Source: Aselliscus stoliczkanus
Lineage: Eukaryota > Chordata > Mammalia > Chiroptera > Hipposideridae
DNA: 64,000 bases
Reading direction: 5' to 3'
Assembly: GCA_033961575.1 (NCBI GenBank)
Contig: CM066736.1
Coordinates: forward strand, 89,697,352-89,761,351
Of the stretch, positions 11,641-23,916 are shown piece after piece; positions within the stretch are counted from its first letter, which is position 1, and the number at the start of each line of letters is the position of its first letter. A model generated the notes under the pieces. The model was given only the letters and a program-made list of their open reading frames with translations, searched no databases and had not been told where the DNA came from. The translations under genes were made by a program, and so were the position numbers.

Positions 11641-12246
11641 ATGCCCAGGGAAGGTCTTGAGCTCTGAACCAGATACTATTGCACTTAGTGAATATAGTTA
11701 CTCAGCAACTCCTTTCCTACCTGGGTTTTATGTTTTATGATTGCTGTGATGCTGGCAGATGACTGGGGAGCAAACTCTTGGGAGATCCATTAACTCCACT
11801 TCTCCCTTACTTTCACCTTAGTGCAAGGCTTTGACTTAATCTGTTCAAGGGTCAAATTGCTTTTGAATGAGGACTGGAATCATAATTCATCTCCAGAACT
11901 CTCTCTTGTAGAAGTAAAACTGAAGCTAGAATGAAATGAAATTGCCCTTTATATTCTGGCATTTGGGGCACAAAGGGTTAGCAGGACACAGGTGTATAGA
12001 GTTTTCTCCTAGGAATTTGTTTTTGCTGGGTAAATGGCTCTCACCAGGCAGCTCTGGACTCCTTATAAAGGCTCTCTTGCTCAGATCTGATAGCTCTCTA
12101 TTCCTGAGAACTCCCTATGAGTTCTGGTAAAAGAAATCTCTTTGGAAATGGTTTAAGGAAGCAGACTGATCAGGTACTGTTTGCCTAGCCTTAGCACAGA
12201 GGGCCTTTCTGCCCATAAATTTTTTAGGTTGAAATAATACATCTCT
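11641..12246. other. Intergenic stretch, unassigned
   Basis: No recognised gene or repeat family. Short chance frames only. Confidence 0.45.
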
Positions 12247-12348
12247 CCTCTTCTTCTTCTTCTTCTTCTTCTTCTTCTTCTTCTTCTTCTTCTTCTTCTT
12301 CTTCTTCTTCTTCTTCTTCTTCTTCTTCTTCTTCTTCTTCTTCTTCTT

Positions 12349-12411
<63 letters not shown>
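12247..12411. repeat. Compound microsatellite (TTC)n(TC)n
   Basis: About 104 bp of nearly pure TTC repeat followed by about 58 bp of pure TC repeat. All-pyrimidine on the plus strand, so a candidate for triplex (H-DNA) formation. Confidence 0.95.
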
Positions 12412-12413
<2 letters not shown>

Positions 12414-12711
12414 CTTGGCCCTTGCTCGCTTTAAAAGATTCTCTGCTGCTGCCTAAGATGACTCCTGACTCCTCAAAGAGCAGGGGACAGAATGAAATGA
12501 ACTTCCTTTCCAGACCCAAGAATTCTTTTTCCCATGAGGTCAGTATTTTAGTGCATTGAAGTCGTTTCTGAATACATCAGGGACTGTAAGATATTTTATA
12601 AAACCAACAGTTCAGAGGAAATTGGTTAATTCAGTGGTATATATTCAACAGATTCACACATTATATATATTCATATATCAATTTAAAAATTTCTGTATTG
12701 TTCAAACTAGT

Positions 12712-12827
12712 TTTTTTTTTTTTTTAATTTTTTTGAGGGCAGTGTCACTGGCCCTCGTATGTGGGACCGAACCAGGGCCCCTGGCTTCCCAAGACAGCGC
12801 TTAACCATCGCACCACTCGGCCGGCCC
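12712..12827 (-). mobile_element. Short tRNA-derived SINE
   Basis: T-rich tail on the left, CCGGCCC head on the right, target duplication tcaaactagtttt on both sides (from 12702 and from 12829). Confidence 0.87.
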
Positions 12828-12841
12828 CTCAAACTAGTTTT

Positions 12842-13985
12842 TAAAATATAGACTACAGTCATGAAGTCATGAGCAGGTATTTATTCCACATTTAAAAAAA
12901 TTGAAGTTCTTTTAAAGTAAGAAGTGGTAACATATGTGGTTTGAAGTCAGGAAAAAAACAGAGTTCAATTCTTGGATATGCCATCATCGTGTTGGATAAA
13001 TGTGAGAAAGTAATATGATTTTGCTGTCTTGGTTTCCTAATCTTCACCTTAGTTTTCTTATCTATAAAAAGGAGCTAATAATATCCAATGAACATTGTTG
13101 TGATAGTGATGGATGTGAAGATTGATAGTTGGAGCAGTCTCTTTTTATGTTCTTGGTGGCCTGGTTACTAGGATGTTTAAGTCACAGCCCTGTCTTAGAA
13201 GATTTCTCCGTGGGAGAGTAAAAGACATTTAAATATGTCTTTCTAAGAATAGTTATTTAATATTTTCTCATTAGTTTTAGTGGAAGAGTACCCAAGAGTG
13301 GTTTCAGAATCACAGAATTTAAAGAAAAGAAAAGAAAAGAAAAGAAAAGAAAGCTTTACTAACAGAGTTCCCTGTATTAGAATAGTCATTTTATGTTCCC
13401 TTTGATTATATGAGTTGAAAAAAGATGTCATGAAAAGCATGTAGAGAAGTGGAAAGAAAGATTCAGAGAAAGGGATATAATAAACTAAATTATTTGGTAC
13501 ATAAGAGGCATTTAATGCATTATCACGATTATTATTAAAGAAAAGGCTAGCTTGGATACTTCGGTAATCCCTTGGTGTATCTTAATGTATTTGCTATAAT
13601 AAAAAGAGCATTAACTGGAGAACCTGCTTGTTTATCTTTAAAGTATTGAAGATATGCTTTAAAGGTTCTTAACATTACATCTAGAAAATTTTTATCACAT
13701 TGTCTAAATTTGAGCCAAGTCCTAGCATCAATGATGAATACCAGATTAATAAGAAAACTGTTAGTTTATCATCTCCTATTTTAATGTATGCCAACATGGT
13801 TACCTGAACTTTACATCTTATTTGAGGGGGCCATATATTAGGAATGACAATATATGTCTGATATTAAGTGTCTAGGGTCTATAACTATGACTAGAAACAA
13901 TTCATTAATTTATTCAACAGATACTCTTGGATGCTATTATGGCAAGCATTTTTCCTGGCTTTTAGATTACAGGTCTGAGAAAAAC
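12842..13985. other. Intergenic stretch with MIR trace and (AAAAG)n
   Basis: A MIR-like phrase occurs near 13030-13110, and an AAAAG pentanucleotide repeat lies at 13319-13352. Nothing coding. Confidence 0.5.
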
Positions 13986-13987
13986 TG

Positions 13988-14190
13988 ATGGGGTCCTTGC
14001 GTTTTTCTGGGAGTCATTTTTACCTTAGTGGCTATGCTTCTACAGTCTCAATAGTAGATGCTTTTTCTGTCTTTTCCTTAAATAATGCTATTCCTCAGTG
14101 CTCTTTCTTCAGACCTCCTTTCCTTGAGATTTTATTATTCCAAGATATTTTCGTCATTCCTATGACTTTAACTGAGACATCAGTCTGACA
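13988..14190 (+). repeat. L2 remnant
   Basis: ctattcctcagtgctctttc, then cattcctatgactttaactg, resemble the L2 segment at 4168-4440 in the same order. Confidence 0.5.
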
Positions 14191-15624
14191 ACTCTCAAGA
14201 CTTATTTTCAAAGTGGGCGTCATGAGGTTCTTGCATGCACGTCACAGGTAAAGAACTGATGTACAAATGCTCACTCCGAACTCCTGGATTTTATTTTATT
14301 TTGCATTGCCTCAATTCAAGTTTTACAGCCATTAATTTTTTTGTGTGTGTGAGTCCTCAAGAGGTTTCCTATATTGAACATTTTCCTCTCCTTTCTTCAA
14401 GTAGCTTGAGAAATACCTTTTTGTCACATCTGCTATAACTAATTCTCACTCAAGTTGAAGCCACTGCCTATTAATTCAGGGGTTGGAATGAAACTCACCA
14501 AATTAACTTACACTCAGATATTTTCTTTCTCAGAGTCATGTACAGACCTTCTTGAAGAGCCAGGTCCATTGTACACACTGGTACTTTGTAGGTATTTACA
14601 TATTTTTCAGAGAATGCATGCATCAATGAATGAAAGAGAAGCACATACCTTAAAAAGCAAACATTCTTTCTGTAGATAAAATAGCTTGTCAGAAAAGTTA
14701 GGACAAGAATTAATATAGAGGAACTTCTTTGATCCTATAGATTTCTTGATGGGTATGAATGCATGCTCATATCTTAAAACAGAGGAGATGGTTCACAATT
14801 ATCTTCTTTCATTTAAATAGAGATGAATCTAGCATCAGTGATGGTTTCTTGGGAAACTTCCTGCACCAGTACATTTTCAATGCCCTTTGACAAAAATGGA
14901 ACATTACGAAAACGTTGAGTAATTTTTCTCCAGTTGATATCTGAGAGCTTCCAATGAGTTTCATTGTTCTTGTTGAGGTTACTTTTAAGTTATCTATCTT
15001 TAGGGAGAATTTCCCTTAAACAATACCAGGTTTACAACTACTACCTGTATAAACATTTTAACACCCATCACCCACTGTAGTTGATTTGCACAGCTTGAAT
15101 TGAATTGCTTTCTAGTATTTAGTTTTTATCCGTAGCTGTTTTGTATTTCTTCAATCAGAAGTATTTTTCTATGAATATTTAATATTATTTTTATTATCTT
15201 ATTTTTATTGGGTACACAAGGACTTATAAATCTTAATGACTTCTTAAGGGTTTTTGCCTTGGAAACTGAGAAGTGAAGAAAAGCAGGATGAATTGCCTTT
15301 TGTGTTGTCCTATGTTTGCCCAGAAATATCATGCCTGCCTATGAACATAGAATCATAGAAATGGAAAATATGTTACCATTTTATAATCTAACCTCCTCTT
15401 TTATACATATAAGAAATACACTGAAGTGGAGATCTAACATGTGGGAATCTTGCTATCACCCAGCAGTCCTCATGCAATTTAGTGTTCTGTCTTTTTTTCT
15501 AGTTCACCCAAGATCAACTCCAAATCTAAGAAAAGAATAACTGGGTATGGACTTCCATTGAAGAATATGACAAGATTCACCAGTGATCCTAAATTATATG
15601 ATATATAGAAAAGAGTGAAAACAT
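14191..15624. other. 5' region of OR gene 1, unassigned
   Basis: Upstream of the first OR exon. It may hold the untranslated first exon and promoter, but I cannot place them. No other gene seen. Confidence 0.4.
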
Positions 15625-15648
15625 TTTTTTTCCCTGTTTTTTTACAGG
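15625..15648 (+). promoter_or_regulatory. Candidate 3' splice site of the OR gene 1 coding exon
   Basis: A T-rich polypyrimidine tract (15625-15643) is followed by ACAG, with the exon beginning at 15648. OR genes usually carry the whole reading frame in one exon preceded by untranslated exons, and this site lies 46 bp before the chosen ATG. An out-of-frame ATG at 15651 lies between it and the main start and would form a short overlapping upstream frame. Splice use is inferred, not shown. Confidence 0.55.
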
Positions 15649-15693
15649 CTATGCTTTTATTCCCCCTAGGGAAATCTACTTCCTTCACTCATC

Positions 15694-16638
15694 ATGCCAT
15701 ACTTCAATCAGAGCATTTTCCATCCTGTCGTCTTCTTTCTTACTGGCATCCCTGGTTTTGAAACTTACCATGGCTGGATCTCCATCCTTTTCTGTTGTCT
15801 CTATGCCATTGCCATCTCTGGGAACAGCATGATCTTGTTTGTCATCATCACTGAGTCTAGCCTCCATGAACCCATGTACTATTTCCTCTCCATGTTATCC
15901 TTCACGGACCTAGGGCTGTGCCTTTCCACATTGGTCACCATGTTGGGTATTTTCTGGTTCAATGCTCAAGAAATCAACTTTGATGCCTGCATTGGTCAAA
16001 TGTTCTTTATCCATGGTTTCACGTTCATGGAGTCCTCAGTACTCCTGGCAATGGCCTTTGACCGCTTCATTGCCATCTGTAACCCACTGAGATATACCAC
16101 AATCTTAACCAATTCAAGGATCATCAAAGTGGGCTTTGCAATCATTATTAGGGGAACAACAGCTCTAGTGCCTTTACTCCTGCTCCTTAAGCGTCTCTCC
16201 TTCTGCCATAGTCATGTTCTGCACCATTCATATTGTTTCCATCCTGATGTAATGAAGCTTTCATGCACAGACACCAAAATCAACAGTGCATTTGGCCTGG
16301 CCATTGTCATTTCTACTGCTGGCTTGGACTCTGTCTTGATCCTACTCTCCTATGTTCTCATCATCCACTCTGTGTTCAACATTGCTTCCCCAAAGGAGCG
16401 GAAAAAGGCCTTTGGTACCTGTGTCTCACACATAAGTGCTGTTGCCATCTTCTATATCCCCATGATCAGCTTGTCACTGGTGCATAGATTTGGGAAGTAT
16501 GCCCCTCCCCTTGTGCACACTTTCATTGCCAATGTTTATCTGCTCATCCCTCCTGTAATGAATCCCATAATCTACAGTGTGAAGACCAAGCAAATTCGCA
16601 AAGCTGTGCTCAAAGTATTCCTTTCTAAGCTGATTTAG
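15694..16638 (+). CDS. Olfactory receptor, class I, family OR51-like (314 aa, intact)
   Basis: Odorant-binding seven-transmembrane GPCR of the olfactory neuron plasma membrane, expected to signal through G-olf. The single uninterrupted coding exon gives 314 residues, the usual OR length. Visible family marks: N-glycosylation site NQS at residues 5-7, GN in TM1 at 43-44, SLHEPMYYFLS at 57-67, Cys99 at the top of TM3, MAFDRFIAIC with an intact DRF (DRY) motif at 123-125, three loop-2 cysteines (171, 181, 191) with the class I FHPDVMKLSC stretch, KAFGTCVSHI at 238-247 and NPIIY at 290-294. HRFGK near 265 and the long second loop point to family 51. The start is the first ATG in frame and lies 46 bp after a strong 3' splice site. 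I cannot assign a subfamily; an OR51F or OR51L-like receptor is possible. A SINE sits 36 bp beyond the stop codon. Confidence 0.93.
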   Translation: MPYFNQSIFHPVVFFLTGIPGFETYHGWISILFCCLYAIAISGNSMILFVIITESSLHEPMYYFLSMLSFTDLGLCLSTLVTMLGIFWFNAQEINFDACIGQMFFIHGFTFMESSVLLAMAFDRFIAICNPLRYTTILTNSRIIKVGFAIIIRGTTALVPLLLLLKRLSFCHSHVLHHSYCFHPDVMKLSCTDTKINSAFGLAIVISTAGLDSVLILLSYVLIIHSVFNIASPKERKKAFGTCVSHISAVAIFYIPMISLSLVHRFGKYAPPLVHTFIANVYLLIPPVMNPIIYSVKTKQIRKAVLKVFLSKLI

Positions 16639-16673
16639 GAAATTATTAGACTATCATATCTTGACAAAGTCTT

Positions 16674-17116
16674 CTTTTTTTTTAAAGATTTTATTGGGGA
16701 ATTGGCGGAGGGGAACAGCGTTGGGGAATCTGGGAAGGGGAACAGACAAGTTGCTGTCTTTTTGTTCTTCAGTTTAGTTGCGGAGGATGTTGCTTCACTG
16801 TTGGTATCGTCATTGCGCTCTTCCCGGATGAGGCAGATCAGTCGCTGGCCTCTGGATGTTGCTCACCGCGGCTTTTGGCAGCTCGCGCTGGCTGCCAGCC
16901 GCTCACGCTGGCTGTGGGCCACTCACTGTAACCTATGGCAGCCCACTGCAGCAGGGGCTGCAGCCCACACCATCACCCGGGCTCGCACAGCCCAGCTCCA
17001 GGTGGAGCTGTTGTTAGCTGTAGAGGGCAGTGTCACTGGCCCTCATGTGGGATCCGAACCGGGGCCGCTGGCATCCCAAAACCAGCGCTTAACCAATGCG
17101 CCACTCGGCCGGCCCT
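16674..17116 (-). mobile_element. Long T+-type SINE in the 3' flank of OR gene 1
   Basis: Head to the right, AATAAAATCTTT-type end to the left. Flanked by ttgacaaagtcttct on each side. Begins about 36 bp after the OR stop codon, so it likely lies in the 3' UTR, antisense to the transcript. Confidence 0.87.
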
Positions 17117-18542
17117 TGACAAAGTCTTCTCTGATTCATCTTTGATCATTCACCAGTGTGAGTAACAACCATACCTTGAAAAAATATGTTTATACATGCT
17201 TTCACGCTGTTCTGATGATCTAGTAACTCATTACTTACACAGTAAATTCTCTGAGAGCAGGGACTGTTCTGTGTGCTTTTGGTACTTCTACAAATATTTC
17301 ACTGGACATAGAATAGGGACTTGGTTAAAATATGTTTGTGAGCCTGGACAGATGAAGTCATACTCTGGAGAGTATGTTGCTATTCAAAGGATGTCTGATA
17401 CAATTTAGATCAGTAGGAAAGTCTAGGTTTCAGTAATTCTTACAGTTGATTATTATTCCCTAAAACAGATTATTCATGGCTGAGGAACATAAGTAAGTAT
17501 ACTAAACAAGAAGACTTGTGAACAGAAAAGGTAATTTCCTAATTCAAAAAAGAGTCCTTCAGGTCTCTTTGAGGGGTGGCCTGGTTCTTATGGCTGGTTC
17601 TTAGTCTTGTGGTTGGCAATGAACTTCTCCCCTCACCCCCAGATAGTTATTTTTGAAGTGAATGCCTCTTTGAAGTAATGGCTTGGCAATCAAAGCTTAA
17701 GTAAGGCACTTGCATTACAAAAAAGAAAAACCAACTATCAGATGTCTATATATTTTCACAAATTTCGTGCCTTTTAAAAATAGACCTTTTGAAACAATGC
17801 TTTTTAAAGACTGTTTTAGCCAATGCTGAAAATAAGTGGTTAATCTGATATAGAATTTGGAAGACTAATTGATGGGGTGTCTGTTAAAATGTTTTGAGCA
17901 CATTGAGATTCTGTTCAAGAATATTTCCTAAGTTGATATTTCTGTATAATGGATATATTATGGCTTAGGGGAGAATTTGATATTCTTCCATTCAGGTTGA
18001 TATAGACACCAAATGTGGAACTGCAATATATTATGGAGACACAAAAAAGTGCCCGACTTCCTCAGTTGCTTGATACAGAGCTGTAGAAATGTGCTTTTCT
18101 AGGAAAGGAGAAAGATTAAATCCCATGCCCAGCAATTTCTATTATGTTATTTAGATTCAAATGTTTTAGAATGCCAGTACTTCCCAGACATGGATCCTGC
18201 TTCCTTGTGTAGCTTCATCACTTGCCACTTGCTCCTTGACTTGAATCCAGGGTTCCAGGCATACTGAATAATTTGTTAGTTTGTTCTTTCTGTGCACTGT
18301 CTCCCTTGTCTCTTGACAGACCTGGTGTTGATCTTTCTGAAGGATGAATACATGCTGTTCTGTGTTCTCATCATAAACATGCCCTGTTGTAATCACCAAG
18401 TTTTATGTCTGTTTCTTTATTAAGATCTAAGCATTTGAAGTGAAATGACTTTGTTCTATTCTCTGTATTACCAGTGCAATACTCTGGAATGTGATAGATA
18501 CTTAAGGTGTTTAGCAAAAGAATTAAAGAAGCTGCTTGTCAT
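17117..18542. other. Intergenic stretch, unassigned
   Basis: No coding sequence or named repeat recognised. Confidence 0.45.
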
Positions 18543-18654
18543 CTCCTCCTCCTCCTTCTTTTTCTTTTCCTCCTCCTCCTCCTCCTCCTCCTCCTCCTTC
18601 TTCCTCTCCTCCTCCTCCTCCTCCTCCTCCTCCTCCTTCTTCTTCTTCTTCTTG
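18543..18654. repeat. (TCC)n/(TTC)n pyrimidine microsatellite
   Basis: About 110 bp of TCC and TTC trinucleotides without a purine. It generates runs of Ser, Pro or Leu in three frames, which are not genes. Confidence 0.93.
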
Positions 18655-20790
18655 TTCGCAGAAGCAAAGAGTTCTCTTTAAAAAGTACAAAATTCATCCA
18701 AGTGGCCTTGGAGGAAGATGCATTTATCAGCCGGGTGTGGGGCTACTGTCGGGATCAGGAGTGAATGCATGCATACAACAGGTGTCCTTGTTTGGAATTT
18801 TACACTCACTTAGTGACTTTTAACAAAATTTTATCAAGATATAAGATCAAAGAACTACAACATCAATCTTTGCAAAAGTTAAGTGTAATGAGGAAGAAGG
18901 AAAGGAAGTTGTGAAGGAGAATGAACCATTGGGAAACTTCATACTCTAGGGGCACAAAGAAGTCCACCAGGAATTTTCTGATTTAGAGATTTCAGGCAGC
19001 CTGAGTTGTAGCTCTTTATATATGCCATCTACCCCTGAGTAGAAAGCTTCCCCAGCTCCTCAGGCTCTTTCCTGGCAAGTAAAACTGACTCATTCAGGGA
19101 AATATCAGACTACACACACTAGTTTCCTTTAAGAATGAAAAAGATTTTATTAACTGCAAAGAGCTTTCACGGGTGCCTAAGAAATATTGTGGAAAACTCC
19201 TTCCTACACTGTATTTCTTGGGACATTCTCTTCTAACTGAGGGGTTCAGTTGATCCATGGGCTATATGTTTTGCTGCTAAGAGTAGGTTGTCAGTGTCCA
19301 TGCAATTGGTTAGATGTGAGTTTTGGGTTGAGGTTCATTCCATAGCTGTTGCCTAAGGCCAGCTGGCATACTGCCATGGCCTACCACCATTATCATCTTA
19401 TCATTATTACTTTTTCACTTATCATTTTCACTTATCATTATTAAATGCTTCCCATGTTATAGGCAGCATATTAGATATTTTACAAATGAGCTACTAATTT
19501 CACAGAAGTAAAATATGATGTAAAGTTGTTATTTAGAGAACCTGTTAGTCGGTGACAGATCCAACATTTGAACCTAGGTTTGTCTGCCTCCTGTTGTTCA
19601 TTCTCTGTAATCAGAGGAGAGAGATAACTCATGGTAGCCCCCCACCCCCCAGAACTGGCAGCATGTTCTTATAGTTGGTTTGGAATATTCTCTTACAAGA
19701 AGAGAATTACTATCAATAAGTGGTTGAGATGGCATATAAATGTTATTCTATAATAAAAGAAGAGGCTGTCATCAGAAAACAACAACAAAAACAAATATAA
19801 TATGCATACACACACAGGCATGAACACATACAGATGTTAATCAGTGGGAATGACAGAGAGCTCGGTAAGTTAATTCCAATAGTCATATGTGTAATTTTAG
19901 GAAACATAGCATGATTTAAACAGGCAACAAGAATGTGTTGAGGACCTAATATATTTTCAGAATTCTTGGTTTACAACTCTTAGACTTAATTTACACCAAG
20001 TATATATTGTCGTTCCACACTGTACAGAAAAAATGCAAGGCATTTGGAATATAATAATGGATAAGCAATGACCCACCTGCCAGTAGTTTTTTTTTTCCAG
20101 GCAGAGAGGCATATTTTCAAATAACTTATGATCACACAATTGAATAACCACTATTCTAGATGTATAAATTAAAAAAGGAAGTGCCTCCAGAGGAAAAGTA
20201 ATTCCTTTAGACTTGACATAGAGAAGATGATACCACAAAATGTTTCCAGAAATAAATAAATTAATGTTGAACTTATAAATGCATCAATGGAGAAAATAAA
20301 GAACTTAGGCTCATTCAAAGAAAAGTAGGAAGTATATGAATTAAGCAAAGCACAGCAGTGTGAAAAACTTGCTACATTTGGTAGTATGGTGAAGTAGGAA
20401 AATTCCAGATTGAGTATATGAAAAATTTCCTGGGGTTGGGAAGAGGTTAGGTAGCAGTAAGAGTAGGTTTCACTCAGACTGGGAAGATCCTTGACTGCTA
20501 TAGTAAAGAGATAACGAGTTTTGACTGTGCTGAAGGCAATGAAGAGCTCCATATGAGTAAGGTGAAGATATGTTTTTGAGATCACCCTGGCATCAACAAG
20601 AAGAAAGCTTGGAAACATCTGAAACTCAGGGCAGGGAAATTACTTATGAGAATATTGCTGTAGTTCCTACAAAAACTAATGAGAGTTTTATGTAAAATGT
20701 AGGTGATGGAACTGGAAGATAAAGATGGTCAATCAAAGGCCATTTCAGAAGTTGAGCCTATTTACGTTTGGAGATTGGATGGCCTAGACA
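18655..20790. other. Intergenic stretch with one MIR trace
   Basis: 19440-19600 resembles MIR (gcttcccatgttataggcag, gacagatccaacatttgaac). Otherwise unassigned, including two minus-strand chance frames near 20000-20600. Confidence 0.45.
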
Positions 20791-20794
20791 GTTG

Positions 20795-21350
20795 TATAGG
20801 GCAGAATGCTGAAAGGACTCTCAAGATTCCAGCCCTTATGTACTTGTCCAGCATAAAACCTTGAGTGTAAATGGACCTATGAATCTGCTGGAGTAACACT
20901 CCTGTTATTATGTTATGTTATATAGCAAAGGGAGTTTGCAGATGTTAATAAGGTCTCTGATTACTTGACTTTGATTAGTCAGGGAGATTATGCTGGGTGG
21001 GCCTGGCCTAATCATGTGAGCCTTTAAATGAGACAAGAAACAGTGGATTAGAAGACGCAAGATGGCCGGGTCCACATGGCTGGGACTGAGGATAGTCTCT
21101 AGGAGTTAAGAACAACCACAAGGCTCCAGCCAGCAGGAAAACAGAGACTTCAATTCTACACTCAAGGAACTCAATTCTGACAACCTGAATGAGTCTGGAA
21201 GAGGACTCCGAGCTCCAGATGAGAACACAGTCCTGCCTGAAACCTTGATTTTAACCTATGAGATTCTGAACATTGATCCTACTTACACTATGCTCTGACT
21301 TACCAATATGTGAGATAATGAATGTGTCTTGTTTTAAACCATGTATTTGT
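20795..21350 (+). repeat. LTR remnant, MaLR/ERVL-like, nearly complete
   Basis: From ggcagaatgctgaaaggact through gtttgcagatgttaataagg, ggagattatgctgggtgggc and gtcctgcctgaaaccttgat to gagataatgaatgtgtcttg, the order fits one mammalian LTR family. The SINE at 21400 follows. Family name not certain. Confidence 0.55.
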
Positions 21351-21399
21351 GGTAGTGGTTTATTTTTTATTTTTTTATTTTTATTTTTTAAATAGGAAT

Positions 21400-21509
21400 T
21401 TTTTTTTTTTTTTTTGAGGGCAGTGTCACTGGCCCTCATAAGTGGGACCCGAATCGGGGCCGCTGGCTTCCCAAGCCAGCGCTTAACCGCCGCACCACTT
21501 GGCTGGCCC
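21400..21509 (-). mobile_element. Short tRNA-derived SINE
   Basis: Standard short copy with a long T tail. A partial target duplication agtggttt is seen on both sides of the compound insertion. Confidence 0.83.
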
Positions 21510-22189
21510 AGTGGTTTTTTTAAAAAAAAATGTAGCAATAGACAACTAATGCAACTGTATGTTTCAGTTCAAAGAGAGTCCAGGTTTCAACTGTAGGTGT
21601 AATCATTAAAGAGGAATATGAGGATAAACAAATATCCAGAAACTTGTTGGTGAAGGGAAGGAGATACATGCAACAGGGAGGCAAGGTTAATAGAAAGGTG
21701 TTTCTTTATTCCCCCGAGCTTTAATTTAGTTTGTTTACTTATTTAATTGAGTGTTAATTTGTATTTCTTGGGAGAATTTTACAGCAATAACGTATATTTT
21801 TATTTTTAGTATATGTACATTATTCTAATAGGTGTTGTTGAGTTTGATCTATCACTTATTTTATTTGTGCCATCTATTCGTTCATTTTAATATTTAAGTT
21901 GGAATGATTGATGATTAAAATTGACAGTTCAAATAAGTCTTTTTAAAGAAGATATATCTATATTTAAATTTGGCTTTACCGATTTTTTTTTTAATCATTT
22001 ACTTCAGTTAGGAGAATAGACACTATGTATTTGGGAAATTATGCAGCTATATAGAAAAACACTGGCAACATTTTGATTCAAATATAGGAGATTAAAATAA
22101 GGAATAAAAGATCATAGAAATTTTATTGTACATGATCAAAAATTAGATTTTCTACTTATTTCCAGATCCACATTTTTTGTTGAATCATT
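21510..22189. other. Intergenic AT-rich stretch
   Basis: No recognised features before the L1-lineage element. Confidence 0.4.
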
Positions 22190-23467
22190 TTTAAAAGATT
22201 TTTTATTAAAATATAGCTAACATACAATATTATATTAGTTTCAGGTGTACACCATAGCTATTCAACATTGATATACCTAAAGACGTGATCACCATGATAA
22301 GTCCAGCAACCATCTGACACTGTACCATGCTATCACAATATTATTGATTATATTCCCTATGCTGCACATTACATCCCCAGAACTTATATGTTTTATACCT
22401 GGAAATTTGGATCTCTTATTCCCCTTCATCTTTTCCCCCTTTTAAAAAATTTCAATTACACTTGACATTTAATATTATTTTATATTAATTTCAGGTGCAC
22501 GGCATAGTGGTTAGACATTTACATAATTTACAAAGTGATCCCTTGACGCACCTAGTATTCACCTGACACTATACATAGTTATTACCATATTATTGACTAT
22601 ATTCCCTATGCTGTACTTTACATCCCCATGACTATTTTGTAACTACCAATTTGTACTGCTTAATCCCTTCACCTCTTTCACCCTGCCCTCCAACCTCCTC
22701 CCATCTATTACCCCAACAAATAGTACTCATCTGACACCATACATAGTTATTACCTTATTACTGACTATATTCCTTATGCTATACCCTACATCTTCATGAT
22801 TACTATGTAGCTACCAATTTGTACTTCTTAATCCTTTCCCCTTTTTCACTTATCCCCAACCCTTCTCCCGTTTGGCATCCTTCAATATGTTCTCTGTATC
22901 TATGAGTTTGTTTCTGTTTTGTTTGTTTATTTAGTTTGTTCTTTAGATTCATATATAAACGAAATCACATTACATCTGTCTTTCTCTGTCTTACACTCCA
23001 TTCAGCATTGTACCCTCCAGGTCTATCCATGCCGCTACAGGTGGTAAGAACTCAATTCTTTTCATGGCTGAGCAATATTCCACTGTGTATATGTACCATG
23101 TCCTCTTTATTTATTCATCCATCGACAGACACTCAGGCTACCTCCACATTTGGACATTGTAAACAATGCTGCAATGAACTAATGGATCATGTCCCCTCGA
23201 AGTAGCATTTAGGTTTCTTCACATAAATACCCTGAAGTGGTATTACTGGGTTTTTCTTTGTCTCTTGGTATAGCCCTTGTTTTAAAATCTGTTTTGTCTG
23301 GTATAAGTATTGCTACATCAGCTTTTGTTTGTTTGTTTTCATTTTCATGAAATATCTTTTTTCATTCTTTTACTTTCTGTCTGTGTGTATCTTTCAGTCT
23401 GAAGTGATTGTCTTGTAGGCAGCATATGTAACCGTTTTTTTCCTTATCCATTCTGTGCTCCAGTGTA

Positions 23468-23571
23468 TTTTTTTTTAGGGCAGCTAAATGTTCGGGTCAT
23501 ATGTGGGACCCGAACCAGTGGCTGCTGGCTTCCCAAGCCAGCGCTTAACCACCGTGCCACTCAGCCGGCCC
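23468..23571 (-). mobile_element. Short tRNA-derived SINE, diverged, in L1
   Basis: Recognisable by GGGCCGGCTGAGTGGCACGG on the minus strand. The internal part is altered (cagctaaatgttcggg). It interrupts L1-lineage sequence together with 23589-23693. Confidence 0.8.
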
Positions 23572-23588
23572 AAACAAAGACTCTTAGA

Positions 23589-23693
23589 TTTTTTTTTTTG
23601 AGGGCAGTGTCACTGGTCCGCATATGTGGGATCAAACCACGGCCACTGGCTTCCCAAGCCAGCGCTCAACCGCCACGCCACTTGGCCAGCCCC
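23589..23693 (-). mobile_element. Short tRNA-derived SINE in L1
   Basis: Standard short copy, 17 bp from its neighbour. L1 sequence resumes at about 23694. Confidence 0.84.
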
Positions 23694-23764
23694 AATGTCT
23701 TTTGAGTGGAGCATTTAATCCATTTACTTTAAAAGTAACTGTTGATAGATATGTAGCTATGCCA

Positions 23765-23869
23765 TTTTTTTTTTTGAGGGCAGTGTCACTGGCCCTCATA
23801 TGTGGGGTCCGAACTGGGGCCACTGGAGTCCCAAGCCAGCTCTTAACCACCACGCCACTCGACCGGCCC
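23765..23869 (-). mobile_element. Short tRNA-derived SINE in L1
   Basis: Exact 15-bp target duplication tagctatgccatttt on both sides (from 23754 and from 23870). Third SINE within 400 bp of the same L1. Confidence 0.87.
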
Positions 23870-23916
23870 TAGCTATGCCATTTTATAATTCATAATTTTT
23901 ATTTTGTTTTGCCATC

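Noticed and set aside
12115..12519. Open frame of 134 codons rich in Lys and Arg/Glu on the minus strand
   Set aside because: It is only the translation of the TTC/TC microsatellite.
18507..18823. Three overlapping frames encoding poly-Ser, poly-Leu and poly-Pro
   Set aside because: They translate the TCC/TTC microsatellite; no domain.
20169..20618. 149-codon minus-strand open frame rich in Ser/Phe/Leu
   Set aside because: No domain recognised, AT-rich background, no supporting signals; treated as chance.
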